DNA from: Marisa cornuarietis
Taxonomy: Eukaryota; Mollusca; Gastropoda; Architaenioglossa; Ampullariidae
Reading direction: 5' to 3'
Length of the DNA: 64,000 bases
NCBI GenBank assembly: GCA_004794655.1
Contig: SMMW01000534.1
Span: forward strand, 5,265,001-5,329,000
Part shown: positions 30,127-41,443 of the stretch, in pieces
How positions within the stretch are numbered: the stretch's first letter is position 1
How the letters are laid out: the number at the start of each line of letters is the position of its first letter
Position numbers and translations under genes: made by a program
Notes under the pieces: model-generated
The model's database searches: none
The model's input: only the letters and a program-made list of their open reading frames with translations
Told to the model about the DNA's origin: nothing

Positions 30127-33100
30127 CACATTCAGGTTGTCCCAGACTGGACAGCCGACACAGAGTGCCACTGGGACACACCTTTGTTGGAAACAGAAAA
30201 AAATCTGTCAAGGAGATGCTTGATGCTTTGAGGAGTAAATTGGACTAAAAGTGCACTAAGATTGTATTTATCTCTAAGATCGTAATTATAACGACACAAG
30301 TTTTTATGAGAGTGGTTCCTGTCTCTTCATCATTGTTACCCTTAGCGATCAGGGTAATATTTGGGTATTATGATGGGCCACATGAGTTGTGAACCGGCAA
30401 GTGTGCGAACCCCAGCTTCTAATGCTCTACCCAATACACCACTCGCGTTCACGACATAAAGACCTGTCACAAACAAATGAATATGTGATCAGCCCAACAC
30501 AAACATTTGGAAGTTACGACTGTTTACCTTTTCACGGCAATGTTCTTGGACCGGATTAGTACATCGCTTGGCACAGCCGGTATTGCAACACTTCTCATGT
30601 TGGACACAGTCGTTGTCTGTTAAGCACGTGTCCATGCAGAAGAATCTATCCCCTTTGGAGTCTGGGTTCGGGCACACGCCAGGTTTAGGAGGACTGGCTG
30701 GCGACAAAGTCGTTACAGAGATGAAGAATGCAAGAAGACAGTATTATTGTTGAGAACAGCAAACGCCAGAGAAGTCAACATTCAAGACATTATCGTCAAA
30801 AACGCTGCACCTAAACTGTGGAATGTTCTGCCATCATCATTGTCCACCATCACTTCAGCAACCACATTTCGAAAAAGACTGAAGACCCACTTGTTTATTT
30901 AAGACGGACTTTAACATCCAAGCAACGCCTCTGTCTTTATTTTTTACTTTCCTGTTGTTTTATTTATTTTATTTTATTCTGTTTTTATTTAATTATTTTT
31001 TTGCTGCGCAATGAGCATTCTTCTGAATGGATACCTGCGCATTACAAATGGACATCATCATCATAATCACTCCACGTCGCCACAAATCTCAGTCCAGTTC
31101 TCCATTTAGTCTTCTTTCTTCTTCCGGTCAGAATATTTAAATTTTACCAAGAGAAAGAGAGAGACACTTTTCTTTTCATATTTATTTCCTCTTCTCTTCT
31201 TTCCCCCATGTTTCCTTAACATGTTACATATCCTTTTAGTCAAGCCATCATTCATCCAAATGCACATATTTTTTCGTGTAAACGGTTCAGAACAACTTCC
31301 AAAAGAATGTACTCATATTTAAAGACAATTTAGACGTTTCTTAACTAGTCACGGGATGTGCACTCACCTGTGTCAGAGCGACAGCACCTGGAAGGAACAT
31401 CCACCAGCCATATGTTGCAGTAAGAGTCTGCTGGGCACGGGTGACCTCCGAAACAGGTGACTATTTCCCACTCGTTGGCTCTTGGTCGTAAAAGTGGTTC
31501 CCCATAACTGCACCCGCCAGAATAAAATTTGCTCGTTTCTTTGGCTATAGAAAACATTGGAAATTCGTGTAATGCGTACACACTCTTTTTATTTACTCCG
31601 CATCTGTTCATCTAGTAAAAAAATAGTTATCATTCATCATCATTCTTTGTATGATCGTCGTCTTTCTTACTTTCATTTTACACCCTTTCTTTTTGTCTCT
31701 TTCTGTCCCCAAAAATGGTTCAAAAGTATCGTCAAATAATGATTGAAAATATCAGCAGAGAAAACATTCTTCCCACTGACTGTCGCCTTTATTCTAAAAC
31801 TAACAGCCCCTTATACACGCATCTCACTTAAGCGTTCACTCTAGAACTAAACAGTGGCTTAACTACTATTTGACAGAGACTCACGAATGCACAATGGTAT
31901 TATGGTGCAGCTGCCGTCGCACTGCTCACTGACGCGACAAGCCTCGGTGGCGGCGCAAACCTGAACGCAGACGACAACAAACGTCATTCACACACAGTAC
32001 AACTCCACACACACAGTACTACTCCTCACACAGTACTACTCTACACACAATACTACTCCTCACACACAGTACTACTCCTCACACAGTACTACTCTACACA
32101 CAATACTACTCCTCACACACAGTACTACTCCTCACGCACAGTGCTACTCTTCACACAATATTAATCCACACAAATAGTACTACTCTTCACACAAAGTACT
32201 ACTCCACATACACAGTACTACTCCTCACACAAAGTACTACTCTACACACACAATACTACTCCTCACGCACAGTACTACTCCACATACAAAGTACTACTCC
32301 ACACACATAGTATTATTCCACACACACAGTACTACTCTACACACAATACTACTCACACGAAGTACTACTCTACACACAGTACTACTCCAAATACAGTACT
32401 ACTCCTCACACAAAGTACTACTCCACCCACATAGTATTATTCCACACACACAGTACTACTCCCCCCACACACAGTACTACTCCTCAAACAAAGTACTACT
32501 ATACACACATAGTATTATTCCACACACACAGTACTACTCCCCCCCCACACACACAGTACTACTCCTCACACAAATTACTACTCTACACACAAAGTACAAC
32601 TCTACACACAGTATTACTCCTCACACAAAGTACTACTCCACCCACACAGTACTACTCCACACACACAGTACTACTCCTCAAACAAAGTACTACTCTACAC
32701 ACACAGTACTACTCTGCACCACACGACTAAAGGCTGTGACACACACCCCACACGTTCTGTTTCAAGGCAACGTCACGTGACAGACCAAAACGTCAAACAG
32801 TTCGTCTACGGTAATGTCACACCTGTGGACTTGGTCCAAGTAATTTTGTTGCTGGCTTCCGAGTTTTTCTGTTGAAACGTTTGCTATGATTTTTTAGAAT
32901 ATTTGTCAGATGTTTACCTGGCTCTGGCAAAGAGGGTCAATTCCTTGGCTGGCACCAAATGACAGTAAAGCAAACTGCAACACAAGAGAACGTGACACTA
33001 ATCATACATTCACAGTCACTATCTTTTATTTTGTTTACATTATTTCTCTTATGCTTTTTATCAGTTCACTAGGAAAGATAAGTAATTAGTCACTAAATCC

Positions 33101-33677
33101 CACGCAGGTAGATATCCGCCACAAAAAGCAGACAGCTTTTAAAAGTGGACATAACAAAAGATTCTCTATCGACTGTCCTACGTCGATGTCAGTCTCAGGT
33201 GCCAGTTAAATCAGTAAATCTTTTCTCTAACCCCAACTTGAAAAGATCCCCTGATCCCTTTAATTCTCAGTTCTGTGACCAATATGGTACAGTAATTTGA
33301 ACGACGCAGTCATAGATTACAATCTCCTAATGTCCATCATTTCAACTATAAATACATTGCCACACACACACAGTACTACTCCACACACACAAAGTACTAC
33401 TCCACACACATAGTATTATTCCACACACACACAGTACTACTCTACACACAGTATTACTCACACGAAGTACTACTCTACACACAGTACTACTCCTCACACA
33501 GACTGACTTCACAGATCAGATTGGAAGAAAGCACACGAGAGAAAGTAGTTTACAAAGCTAGAGAGAGAAAGAGCCAGCATGGCTGAAGTGGCTGGAACAC
33601 AGACACAGGAGAGGGACGAGTCTTACGACGAGCGGCAGCAACGTGCTGACGACTTTAGCTCCTAAGCTGCTCTCCAT
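30127..33677 (-). CDS. Secreted WAP plus lustrin-type cysteine-rich protein, copy 1
   Basis: Minus-strand gene whose exons splice in frame: 33677-33627, 32974-32918, 31960-31885, 31544-31368, 30697-30528, 30181-30127. The first two exons join to a signal peptide (MESSLGAKVVSTLLPLV then FALLSFGASQG). Exon 3 is a small Cys-rich module. Exon 4 is a six-Cys domain of the lustrin repeat type (GGCSYGEPLL, CPADSYC, RCC). Exon 5 is a WAP domain with all eight cysteines (KPGVCPNPD, TCLTDNDC, EKCCNTGCAKRC). Exon 6 (VCPSGTLCRLSSLGQPEC) ends in a donor-like G|GTGAGC. The final exon is not resolved, and reading through would stop 15 codons later. Total is about 195 aa. WAP proteins are commonly protease inhibitors or antimicrobials and lustrin-like ones are shell-matrix proteins; which applies here is unknown. 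Confidence 0.85.
30798..31068 (+). mobile_element. Non-LTR retrotransposon 3' fragment in WAP gene 1
   Basis: The + strand encodes the end of a reverse-transcriptase protein (KNAAPKLWNVLPSSL, RKRLKTHLF), then a T-rich 3' UTR, ATGAGCATTCTTCTGAATGG and a short (CAT)n tail. It sits in the intron between exons 5 and 4. WAP gene 2 has the uninterrupted site (TTATCGTCACTCCA near 51,955), so it inserted after duplication. The same family occurs at 39,660-40,375 and 56,766-57,122. Confidence 0.87.
31988..32720. repeat. Minisatellite array, about 20-bp unit, WAP gene 1 intron 2
   Basis: Roughly 35 imperfect units of the type CACACAGTACTACTCCTCA, with variant ends (CCACA, CTACA, CCTCA). The matching intron of WAP gene 3 holds a longer array, and that of gene 2 keeps only about one unit near 53,340. 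Confidence 0.95.
33358..33500. repeat. Second minisatellite array, WAP gene 1 intron 1
   Basis: About seven units of the same AGTACTACTC-type repeat in the intron between exons 1 and 2. The matching region of WAP gene 2 (54,160-54,180) has only a short CACA run. Confidence 0.9.
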
Positions 33678-33732
33678 GGCAACGACCGTTGATTGGTCTG
33701 GCAGGAATGACAAACGCTGTAACTGACTGCGA

Positions 33733-33739
33733 CTTTATA
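33733..33739 (-). promoter_or_regulatory. TATA box of WAP/lustrin gene 1
   Basis: Minus-strand TATAAAG, about 56 bp upstream of the chosen ATG, followed by GTCGCAGTCAGTTACAG. The same string and spacing precede WAP gene 2 (54,448-54,442), which supports it as the promoter. Confidence 0.65.
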
Positions 33740-34749
33740 GTCCTGCGAGGCGGGGATCCACATGAGTAATGGAGGCTGGGTTCTGTAGGTAAATATACCC
33801 TACAGTAAACAAACAATGCGCTCATTGGTCAGACCTCCGAAAAAGTAGCCCTTCCCTTTGTGTTTACGGAACTACATGTAGTTAGAAGTCTGTCTCAGTC
33901 TCCGTGTCACTGCTGTGATATTGACTGCACGAATATGCGCGAGTGAGATATGGCATAGTGGCTTACAATTTTCACAACGCTTTTTAATTTGTTTTTAAAG
34001 TTGTCACAAAATAACAGAAGGGTAGAGGAAAAAGATTTTCGTCGCGCTTAAGTGCAAGTTCCTGTTGCTGTATGTCCGAAGCCAATCAGACAAGTTAGTC
34101 CTCGATAACAGGTGGTCAAGTGGAGGTACAAGGTGAAAGTGTGGAATGAGGATGTTTTGACAATTGATACTTTAAGGCCTTAAGGGTGATGAGCTGGCTG
34201 CGAGTTCGCGTGAGTGCCCACCTGACATCTATCAGCGAAGATCACTTGGCACGTGACAGGTCCGCGATTTCGCCGCACGTAAGTAATTAAGGGACCAACA
34301 GCTTTGGCCAGGTCAGTAAGGTGATCTCAGGTAACTAAGGGATGTGATGAAGGTTGAGTGGCTTTTTCTGGTGCTAATGCGCGATTGGCTGTCTTAAAGT
34401 TGGTAGAAAGCTGAGCGTAGATGTGAGAATGAATGACCAGTCGGGTGCCACGAACCGCCAACTTAACACTGTACCGAACATCGAACCTGGGCTTTTCCGT
34501 CAGACTTGGAGGATAGTCGTAGAGAGAGACTTTAATGGATAAGTCTATTTCTCTGTTATGTGCACTTTGAAACTATTTTTTTAAAAGGAAACATAATTAA
34601 AAACGAAAAGTAATATTGTTGAGACATAAAAGCTTACAGCGGGAAATACTATGCCACAGAATCGATACATCACTTTTAATTACTACCACAGATATTCGTT
34701 CGTCCATCGGGGGCCAATGATGACCATGATTACGTGCAAGGAGGAGGAG
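33740..34749. other. 5' flank of WAP gene 1; remnant of a divergent exon
   Basis: Duplicated with 54,450-56,280. At about 34,428 the + strand starts ATGAATGACCAGTCGGG, matching the candidate exon at 55,893-56,070, but here it runs to an early stop after shifts, so it is a remnant in this unit. Confidence 0.45.
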
Positions 34750-35640
34750 TTACTTGCGGAGGTGATGAGTGCGGGAGTGGCTGGTGTGCCCAATCCGGGC
34801 CCTGAAGAGTCTCCCACATGTGGGACAGGCGTGTAAAGATGTGTGGTTTACAGGGATGGACATTTTGGCCTTTCGTGCTGCATGTCCCACTTCTGCTGCC
34901 GTGACGCGTCTGGTCTCAGCTGTGTAGGCTCCCTGGGTGAGGGCGCTGCGCCAGGATGGACGGTCGAGGGCGAGGGTCTCCCAGCTGGCAGCATTGATAC
35001 CAATGGTGGCTTTGAGGCTGTCCTTGCATCGGTTTTTCTGCAACTGTGCGCTTTCCCTGGTACAGCTCTCCATAGAACAGCTGCTTTGGCAGACGACTGT
35101 CGGGCATACGGACAACATGTCCGGCCCATTTGGCCTGCGATTTCAGTGTGTGGATGCTGGGAGTTCAAGACCGCCTCAGGACCTCTGTGTCGGGGATCCT
35201 ATCTTGCCATCCGATGAGTAGGAGGCGGCGGAGGCAGCTCATATGGAACTGCTTGAACTGCTTGGCGTGTCTGGCGTAGTTGGATCAGGTCTCACTGGCG
35301 TAGAGAATGGTGGGAAAAACTACTGCAATGTAGACTTTTAGCTTGGTGGTGAGGTTGAGACCTCTTCGCTTCCGAATCGATGTTTGCTGAGTTTGAGAGA
35401 GTGCTTCCCAAGTTGGTGTAATGTTCAACTGCTTTCAGGTGGCATCCCTTGATTGTGATGTGCGGCTGCTGGTATTGCCTGCCGGGGGCAGGCTGTAGCA
35501 TGACTTCGATCTTTGCCTGGCATCTGCTTGACAGCCTTCGCGACTTCGGCTTCTGTGGGTAGCATGTCAAGGTCATAATTTGTCTCCACCTGGAGCAAGC
35601 GGGCAATGGTTGCTTCATTTGTGGAAGATGGGCGGTTTAG
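34750..35640 (-). mobile_element. Non-LTR retrotransposon 3' fragment with C-terminal C2H2 finger
   Basis: Minus-strand ORF (35118-34750) carries the CKDSLKATIGINAASWETLA stretch, DRPSWRSAL, and a terminal zinc finger CPTCGRLFRARIGHTSHSRTH. Upstream blocks include EHYTNLGSTLSNSANID and a broken cluster reading IGWQDRIPDTEVL in another frame. This is the usual C terminus of an invertebrate non-LTR family. It is broken by frameshifts and absent from the homologous place in unit 2. Confidence 0.82.
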
Positions 35641-36920
35641 GACATTGTGTTTAAAAGAACACTGAAATTAAAAACAAAAATCAACAGTGTTAAGAGATGT
35701 TCGTCTTCCTTCTCTCCGTATGAGAACTGCTGTACATTTTATTTTACAATCGTGCTACAGGACACATGATTTATACGTCGCCTTTAATCACTGGCACAGG
35801 TGTTGGGGGAAGAATGATTGTAGCTCTCTTGACATGACATTTAATTGTAAAAAATAAATTAGGTCATTACATTTACAGTCATTAGGGAGCGAGAGTAGAC
35901 GCTGTCTTCAGTCCCGCTTAGTGTCCAACACAGTGTTACTAAATTAACGAATTTCGTAAGCTAACAATCTACAAGACACTGCTGTGATCCACAACACAAA
36001 GTTGTTTCTAAAGAGCACATAACAGGTTTTGATCATTTTGAATAAAAGATGTCAAAACAAGTAGAATACTTTCTCGATGGGATTGTTTCTGTGTACAATA
36101 TATATTCAAGTCGGTCTCTTCTACTACCACATTTTTGCGGACCCTGTTGGTTGTTTCTCATCATTTACTGGCCGAGTCACCAAATCTTCACCTACAGAAA
36201 TGGACTAAATGAATAACCTTTATATTTATCAAACTTCATTTTAAAAAGAAGAATAAAATAAATCCATCGTTATTCAGACGACGACGACGACTATTTGGAC
36301 AGTTTATTTTATTCCTTGTTACTTCCGAGGAGCATAGGGCTGCACCAACATCTCTCCAGCGGACCCGGTTTTTGGGCAGCTCCCCTCAGGCCCACGTGGC
36401 TCCGGCATCCTTTGCCTCGCTCTCTACTGCTCTTCTTTTTTCGGGTGGGGGGGGAGGAGTCTAGAAGAAAAAAACGTATTTAATGATATGTGCCAAGTTT
36501 GTTTAAGTGAATAACGTCTGTTGACAAGCACTGCTTAATATATCGCCGGTGGTTTAAAAGATAAATAATCCGTAGTTAATGACACATGCGAGCATGCATT
36601 TATAATGTAAACAAAACCCGGATTCTCTTCAAATGTTTCAATATTAGTACTTTCTCTTATCAAGCGACACTAAGCCGGACGTCAACATCTGAGCTGTATA
36701 AACAGAGGCGTATAAACAGGTCCAATGAGAGAGAGGGGGCTCCCATTGCTAGTGGGGTCTGATGAACCCGAGCCCGCGGGAGTGAAGGGGGCCCGGACAT
36801 GGTCAGTAGACTTTTTCCTTCGTCTTTTTGGTTACAAAATGATCTTTTTTTTTTTTTTTTTTTTTTACACCTTTCCCGTAAAACTACGCCTCACCGTAGA
36901 CTGCAAACATTCCGTGATTT
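35641..36920. other. Duplicated non-coding segment, upstream part of unit 1
   Basis: Matches 57,300-57,840 in unit 2 (for example GAATAACCTTTATRTTTATCAAAC, GTTGACAAGCACTGCT, AAGCCGGACGTCA). Includes a long T tract near 36,846-36,866. No gene was recognised. Confidence 0.45.
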
Positions 36921-37163
36921 TTGCAGATCGCAAGCTATGTACCGAAGTCACGCTCGCCAGTCGACAAAACTGTTAACACTTTCTTGTCTAATGAATCTGC
37001 CGCAGAACTGCTAACACTACTCCAGTACCGTTCTACACTCTTCTTGTCCAAAGAGTCCGCCTCGTCACGCATTACCGTCTTGTTTTCTTTCGCGAAAGAG
37101 TACGCAAACACGGCGGCCTTCATGACTCGGCCAGAAGCTGTTTTACACGCAAATGCAAGTTAA
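36921..37163. other. Short ORF conserved between duplicated units (open on both strands)
   Basis: Behind a splice-acceptor-like TTTTTGCAG, the + strand encodes IASYVPKSR...LSNESAAELLTLLQ...FSFAKEY. The minus strand over the same bases is also open (SSSAADSLDKK, YSFAKENKT). Unit 2 (57,844-58,065) keeps both frames open despite many substitutions and indels, mostly multiples of three. Which strand is coding, if either, cannot be decided by eye. Read in + phase 1 after a G, both copies end soon in LASRQN then stop. Confidence 0.3.
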
Positions 37164-37224
37164 CGATTCATCTGCAACACGAAATTTTGATACGAAATGA
37201 TTTAGAATGTCAGTATGTATTATT

Positions 37225-38630
37225 GAAACAGCTTTCTTCTAGAGTAACACGCGACGGCCATAACAAAAATGACGTAGCTGTAGGCGGAGCTATGCAAAAT
37301 ATAGTGACGTCACTCGGCCTCTGCCGTCTGCTCGCTGCAAGCGCCCGCTGTCGTCTGCTCAGTCCAGTTGATTCGCAAAACAATCTCCAAAAATGCACAA
37401 AATTTATCCTCCCTAGACAATTCAGTCAGTCTGTCAAATAAAAAGTCAGCTAGCACATGCCGAACATCCCCCTGCGTAGAACATTCAGGAGCAAACCGTT
37501 TAACATGGCGCTATATATACGTTCCTTCAATGCATGGTGGTCTTCTTCTTTACCCTTCTCCCGGTCCCTTCCTTCCTTACCACCACCACTCCAGCTTCCC
37601 CCTCTGCTCCCCCCTTGCCCCCCCCCCTCCACAGTGCGAAATCGCCTTTCGGTGGAAGCACTTTCCCTTTCAAAGACAACAACAACAACAACAACAAATG
37701 GTGGTCGTGTGTACTTTGTAGATCGACAAAATTATAGTTATGGTTCACAGTCAAGTGAGTATAACCATGCTTCTCAAGTCTGTTGTACGCCCTCCAGCAG
37801 TCTATATACAAATACTTCTCGGTCTGACAATTCAAGTCTGTAATAATTATCTAGCCAAAGTTTCTGCAGTTCTGTCATTAACAGACACTAAAAACACTTT
37901 TCCCCCGACTCTCTTTCTACATCCCCTAACACCCAGTGACCTTTCACCCACTTGCCCTCTATTGAACGTTCTTTTTCCAAACTTACTTTCATCTATCTTC
38001 TACTTTTTCTTCCCCACCTATCATCTCAGAATTTAACACAAAATTAAGCTATACTCACGAGTAATGTCTCCAGAAGCAGAAAAATTGTTAATCTCGTAAG
38101 CTAACACAAAAGTTTATCTTCCATCGACCGCCGTGAACTTGTAAACCACGACCCATTTCTTATTGACTTAGTACATCCACACTTTTTCTTGTCATGAACA
38201 TTCCAGCAACACCATCGGTACTTGTCTCCTCGAGGAGTCTCCTCCCCGCACGCACTGCACGTGTGACTCTTCTTGATTAATTAAATTACACTCTCGTAAA
38301 AACTCTTAAAAACAACTCAAACTCCTCCACCAGATTCACTACAAACAATTCATATGTCCATCGAATTTTAACGTTTTCCTTCCATACTTCACCGGTTCCG
38401 CAGCTTTCAATTTTTCTGTAAACCCCGCAACTACACAACACATTCTAGCCAAACTGTCGTCTGCGCTCGCCATACTATCGTCTGCTCTCGACTTCCTCTC
38501 GTCTGCTAACCTCAAATCAATAGTGTTTTCTCCCCCCCCCCCCACCAAACATCACGTGATTCAAAGTAACACAAACAGCCAATCACAATTAACACTCCCC
38601 CATATTATGTCGTCTGCTTAAACTAATCCA
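37225..38630 (-). mobile_element. Insertion with Merlin/IS1016-like (ISXO2-type) transposase remnant
   Basis: Unit 2 joins directly across this segment near 58,190-58,315, so it is a unit-1-specific insertion, or was lost in unit 2. On the minus strand, 38,274-38,101 encodes a zinc ribbon HTCSACGEETPRGDKYRWCC followed by CGCTKSIRNGSWF, the N-terminal pattern of ISXO2-type transposases. A one-base shift then continues as FVLAYEINNFSASGDIT to a donor-like CGTGAGT at 38,057. No DDE catalytic block was found. CGTCTGCT motifs recur near both ends (37,330-37,360 and 38,455-38,620). Another open stretch at about 37,487-37,330 (RHVLADFLFDRLTELS) is unassigned. Confidence 0.5.
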
Positions 38631-38825
38631 ACCCATATCGTTTTCCATTTTAAATTTAGCCAAGTGCTTGTGCAAACACGTACTTTCAAACTCCACACAA
38701 GGAAGGCTTCATTAATAACCAGATCGATCATCGCTCTGGTTAGATATGACCACAAACTTATAGATGTCTGATGTGACATTTTTGTTGTAGAAAGTCAGGT
38801 GTAGAGGGAGGCTACTCACCCTGAA

Positions 38826-38872
38826 ATGTAACACTGGGTTCTTCCCCGTGCTCCATTATTATCGCCTCAGTA
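38826..38872 (-). other. Possible first exon (MEHGEEPSVTFQ) with donor
   Basis: Minus-strand ATG after a TATATATA-rich stretch (38,940-38,952), 12 codons, then GGTGAGT. Unit 2 has the same segment (about 58,480) but the ATG is ATA and the donor is lost. It could be a leader exon for the transposase remnant to its left. Very tentative. Confidence 0.2.
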
Positions 38873-39659
38873 AGAACAGGTAGCCACTGGCGGGACAGGA
38901 AAAGGCTGGCTTGAGAAAGGGACACACTAATAGGGTGCTATATATATATATAATTAGACATTATTTAACCAGGTTTTGTTAAATGTTCAACTTTTGTGGC
39001 CAATCAAAATTCTGTGAAGCAAAAACATGTGTTGAGATGATTATTTGTATACAGTGCAGGAGATTTGTCCTTTTGTGGTCTAAAATATATCTGTTGGATT
39101 TAGAATTCTGTATATGTTACTGTCCAGGATAGACAGTCCTTGGTGTCAAAGAGGAGCCAAAACTTTGTTGTAAATACATGTCGATTACCTGTATCACACA
39201 CACACTCTCTGGCATATGCAAAAACAAACAAATCCTGTAAATCAAGATGGTTTTAATGGTACACATGGAAAGTTACATAAAATACAATCACTTAATAATT
39301 TTAAGACACAAATCATACTATGAAGCAAATGTAAACAACAAATTTGTATGGTTCCTGTTGACAGGTTCTGCCATTGCCACCGAGGATCAAGCAATCATTA
39401 TGCAACAGATGACAGAAGAAATTCAGGAGAACTTTTAACAGTATGCAAGTTAATTTTTTTCAGAACATGTTTCTTTAGCAAGCAGGGCATGAACTCCTTT
39501 ATTTACAAAAAAAAAAGAAAAAAAAGAAAGAAATGTAGGATAGATCAGAGCATTTGGTTACTCTGCACCATTGCCAAGATTAGAATAAAGAGTATCATAA
39601 GTGTGCATGAACTGGTTCCTATACAGAAAAAAATACAGTAGTATGTGAGTGCATTTTTG

Positions 39660-40375
39660 GATAATAATGATGATGCTCATTTGTAACACGCAGGTATCCA
39701 TTCAGAAGAATGCTCATTGCGCAGCAAAAAACAGAAAAAATAAAGTAAATAAAACAACAGGAAAGTAAAAAATAAAGACAGAAGTGTTGCTTGGTTGTTA
39801 ACCCTCTTGGTTCGACAAGCCACGATCGTGCCGGGTAGCACGGGCAAGGCGATTTTCATTACTTTTTTATTGCAAAGTTCAAGTTTTCTCCTTTCCAAAA
39901 ACGTATAGGTTTCTTGGTCTAATGCAGCGTTTCTCAACCTTTTACTTGTGACGCCCCCCCAGACGAATAAAGGTACGTCCGCGCGCCCCCCTTAGCCACT
40001 AATACCTATATGAGATATGAGAAAATGACCGCCTTTGCGGCCCCCTTTTCAGCAGCTTGCGCCCCCCTTGGGGGGCGCGCCCCCCAGGTTGAGAACCGCG
40101 GGTCTAATGTTTATCTCAGAGCAGCAATAATAAAAAACAAACTTCACCCACTGTCCTCTTCGCAATCTTCAGTTATAAGCCAGTCATTGTAATCTTATAT
40201 TTTTTATCTTGAACCGAGAGGATTAAAGTCCATCTTAAATAAACAATTGGGTCTTCAGTCTTTTCCGAAATGTAGTTGCTGAGGTGATGGTGGACAATGA
40301 CGATGGCAGGGCATTCCACAGTTTAGGTGCAGTGTTTTTGAAGGCCCTGGCTCCAATGCGCTTCTTGTTTGTGTC
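39660..40375 (-). mobile_element. Non-LTR retrotransposon 3' fragment, split by a MITE
   Basis: Minus strand: FKNTAPKLWNALPSSLSTIT-like end of the reverse-transcriptase protein (40,375-40,240), 3' UTR, then TGAGCATTCTTCTGAATGGATACCTGCGTG near 39,700 and an ATC-rich tail. Same family as 30,798-31,068. The 177-bp MITE at 39,925 is inserted within it. Confidence 0.82.
39925..40101. mobile_element. Short hAT-like MITE with 8-bp target duplication
   Basis: 177 bp with termini CAGCGTTTCTCAACCT and AGGTTGAGAACCGCGG (imperfect inverted repeats), flanked by GTCTAATG at 39917-39924 and 40102-40109. The interior is very GC-rich with CCCCCC/GGGGGG runs able to fold. Confidence 0.85.
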
Positions 40376-41443
40376 TTCCACTGCAGGGAGACAGAAGCGT
40401 GACTAGGAGCCAGTGCGCAGGCCACGTGACGGCTGGTAAGGAGGAACTACCTCTTGCAAATAGTTTTCATTACTTACTGTCTTCATTACTTACTATTCAT
40501 TACATTTTTTTTCCAGTCTTGCCTGATGCGATCGGTTTTGACATGCCTGAGGAAAATGATACTGTGGTTGGATCATCACTTCCAAAAAGTCAGTAAATAA
40601 TTGCAAATGAATATTTTAAAGAAATAAGGACATGAACAAAATGATGACAGGGTTGCAACTCAGGAAAACCTGTAGGGGAGGGAGTCTTATCAATTTAGAG
40701 TACACACAGTATCTAGTATGTCATTAAAATGAAGTCTTCTGCAAGTGATAGATTTTACTTCTCCACTGTTAAGCAAAATGTTCCACCTAAAAGTTTTAAT
40801 TCCCTCCCAGAAACTGTTTCTGATCCTTGCTGTTCATATTTTTACCTTTCTGAGACTGGAAAGTTAGTTTAACGCACGGAGTAAATGACAAAATTTGCAA
40901 ATATTATAAATTACATTAGGGATTTTTTGTGTGATCATTAATTTGTGTCTCATTTTTCTGAAAAGAACAATGCCAAGTAACAAAAGGTGCATTAAATTAA
41001 AGGGGGGAAAAACCCTTTGTTACAGCTTCTACACCAAAAAGACCTTTAAGGTCAATCGAGAACAACAAGGACAGTCGTACTGCCAAAAAGGTCAAGCAGT
41101 ATGGTATGTGAATAAGTAAGGATTTTATTACCCCTCGAATGTGCAACACACAGCCACTAGCATTTCATATATTTAGTCGCAGGAAGGCAGGCTTTGTTAT
41201 ATTGGAGGCTTCTTTGTGCCTGTGTAGAAGTTTACAGTGGGTGACATTATCCATTTAGCAAGTTTTTTTTTATTTATGCAGCCTCTATCAGAAAATCTCA
41301 TGGAACATCACAGCAGTGAAGGTCATTTTGTTTTTTTTACAGGCTGTTCACGCCAGTTGAGTTACAGCTCAATCCATGCAGTTGAGAATATGATTGATCT
41401 TGACTTGAGTATATCAACAGCAAGAAATAAGATGCAGGAATGA

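Larger units (their letters stand above)
39247..41443 (+). other. Candidate split gene, possible Harbinger accessory protein exons
   Basis: Three short + strand coding-like pieces next to the Harbinger transposase and convergent with it. They are 39,362-39,438 (SAIATEDQAIIMQQMTEEIQ), 40,517-40,590 after a TTTTTTTTCCAG acceptor (DAIGFDMPEENDTVVGSSLP, donor GTCAGT), and 41,341-41,443 after TTTTTACAG (CSRQLSYSSIHAVENMIDLD, TGA). PIF/Harbinger elements usually carry a second MYB/SANT-like gene, which would fit, but no MYB signature is visible. A LINE and a MITE interrupt it. Confidence 0.3.

Noticed and set aside
31988..32720. CRISPR-like array of regularly spaced repeats
   Set aside because: The units are contiguous and imperfect with no unique spacers, and the host is eukaryotic. 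It is a minisatellite.
34843..35221. + strand ORFs opposite the 34,750-35,640 LINE
   Set aside because: Shadow frames of the minus-strand retrotransposon protein, whose zinc finger and CKDSLKA block are recognisable.
37457..37843. Overlapping 60-128 codon ORFs on both strands (Ser/Pro- and Asn-rich)
   Set aside because: They come from C/T-rich and AAC-repeat low-complexity DNA, are absent from unit 2 and have no signature.
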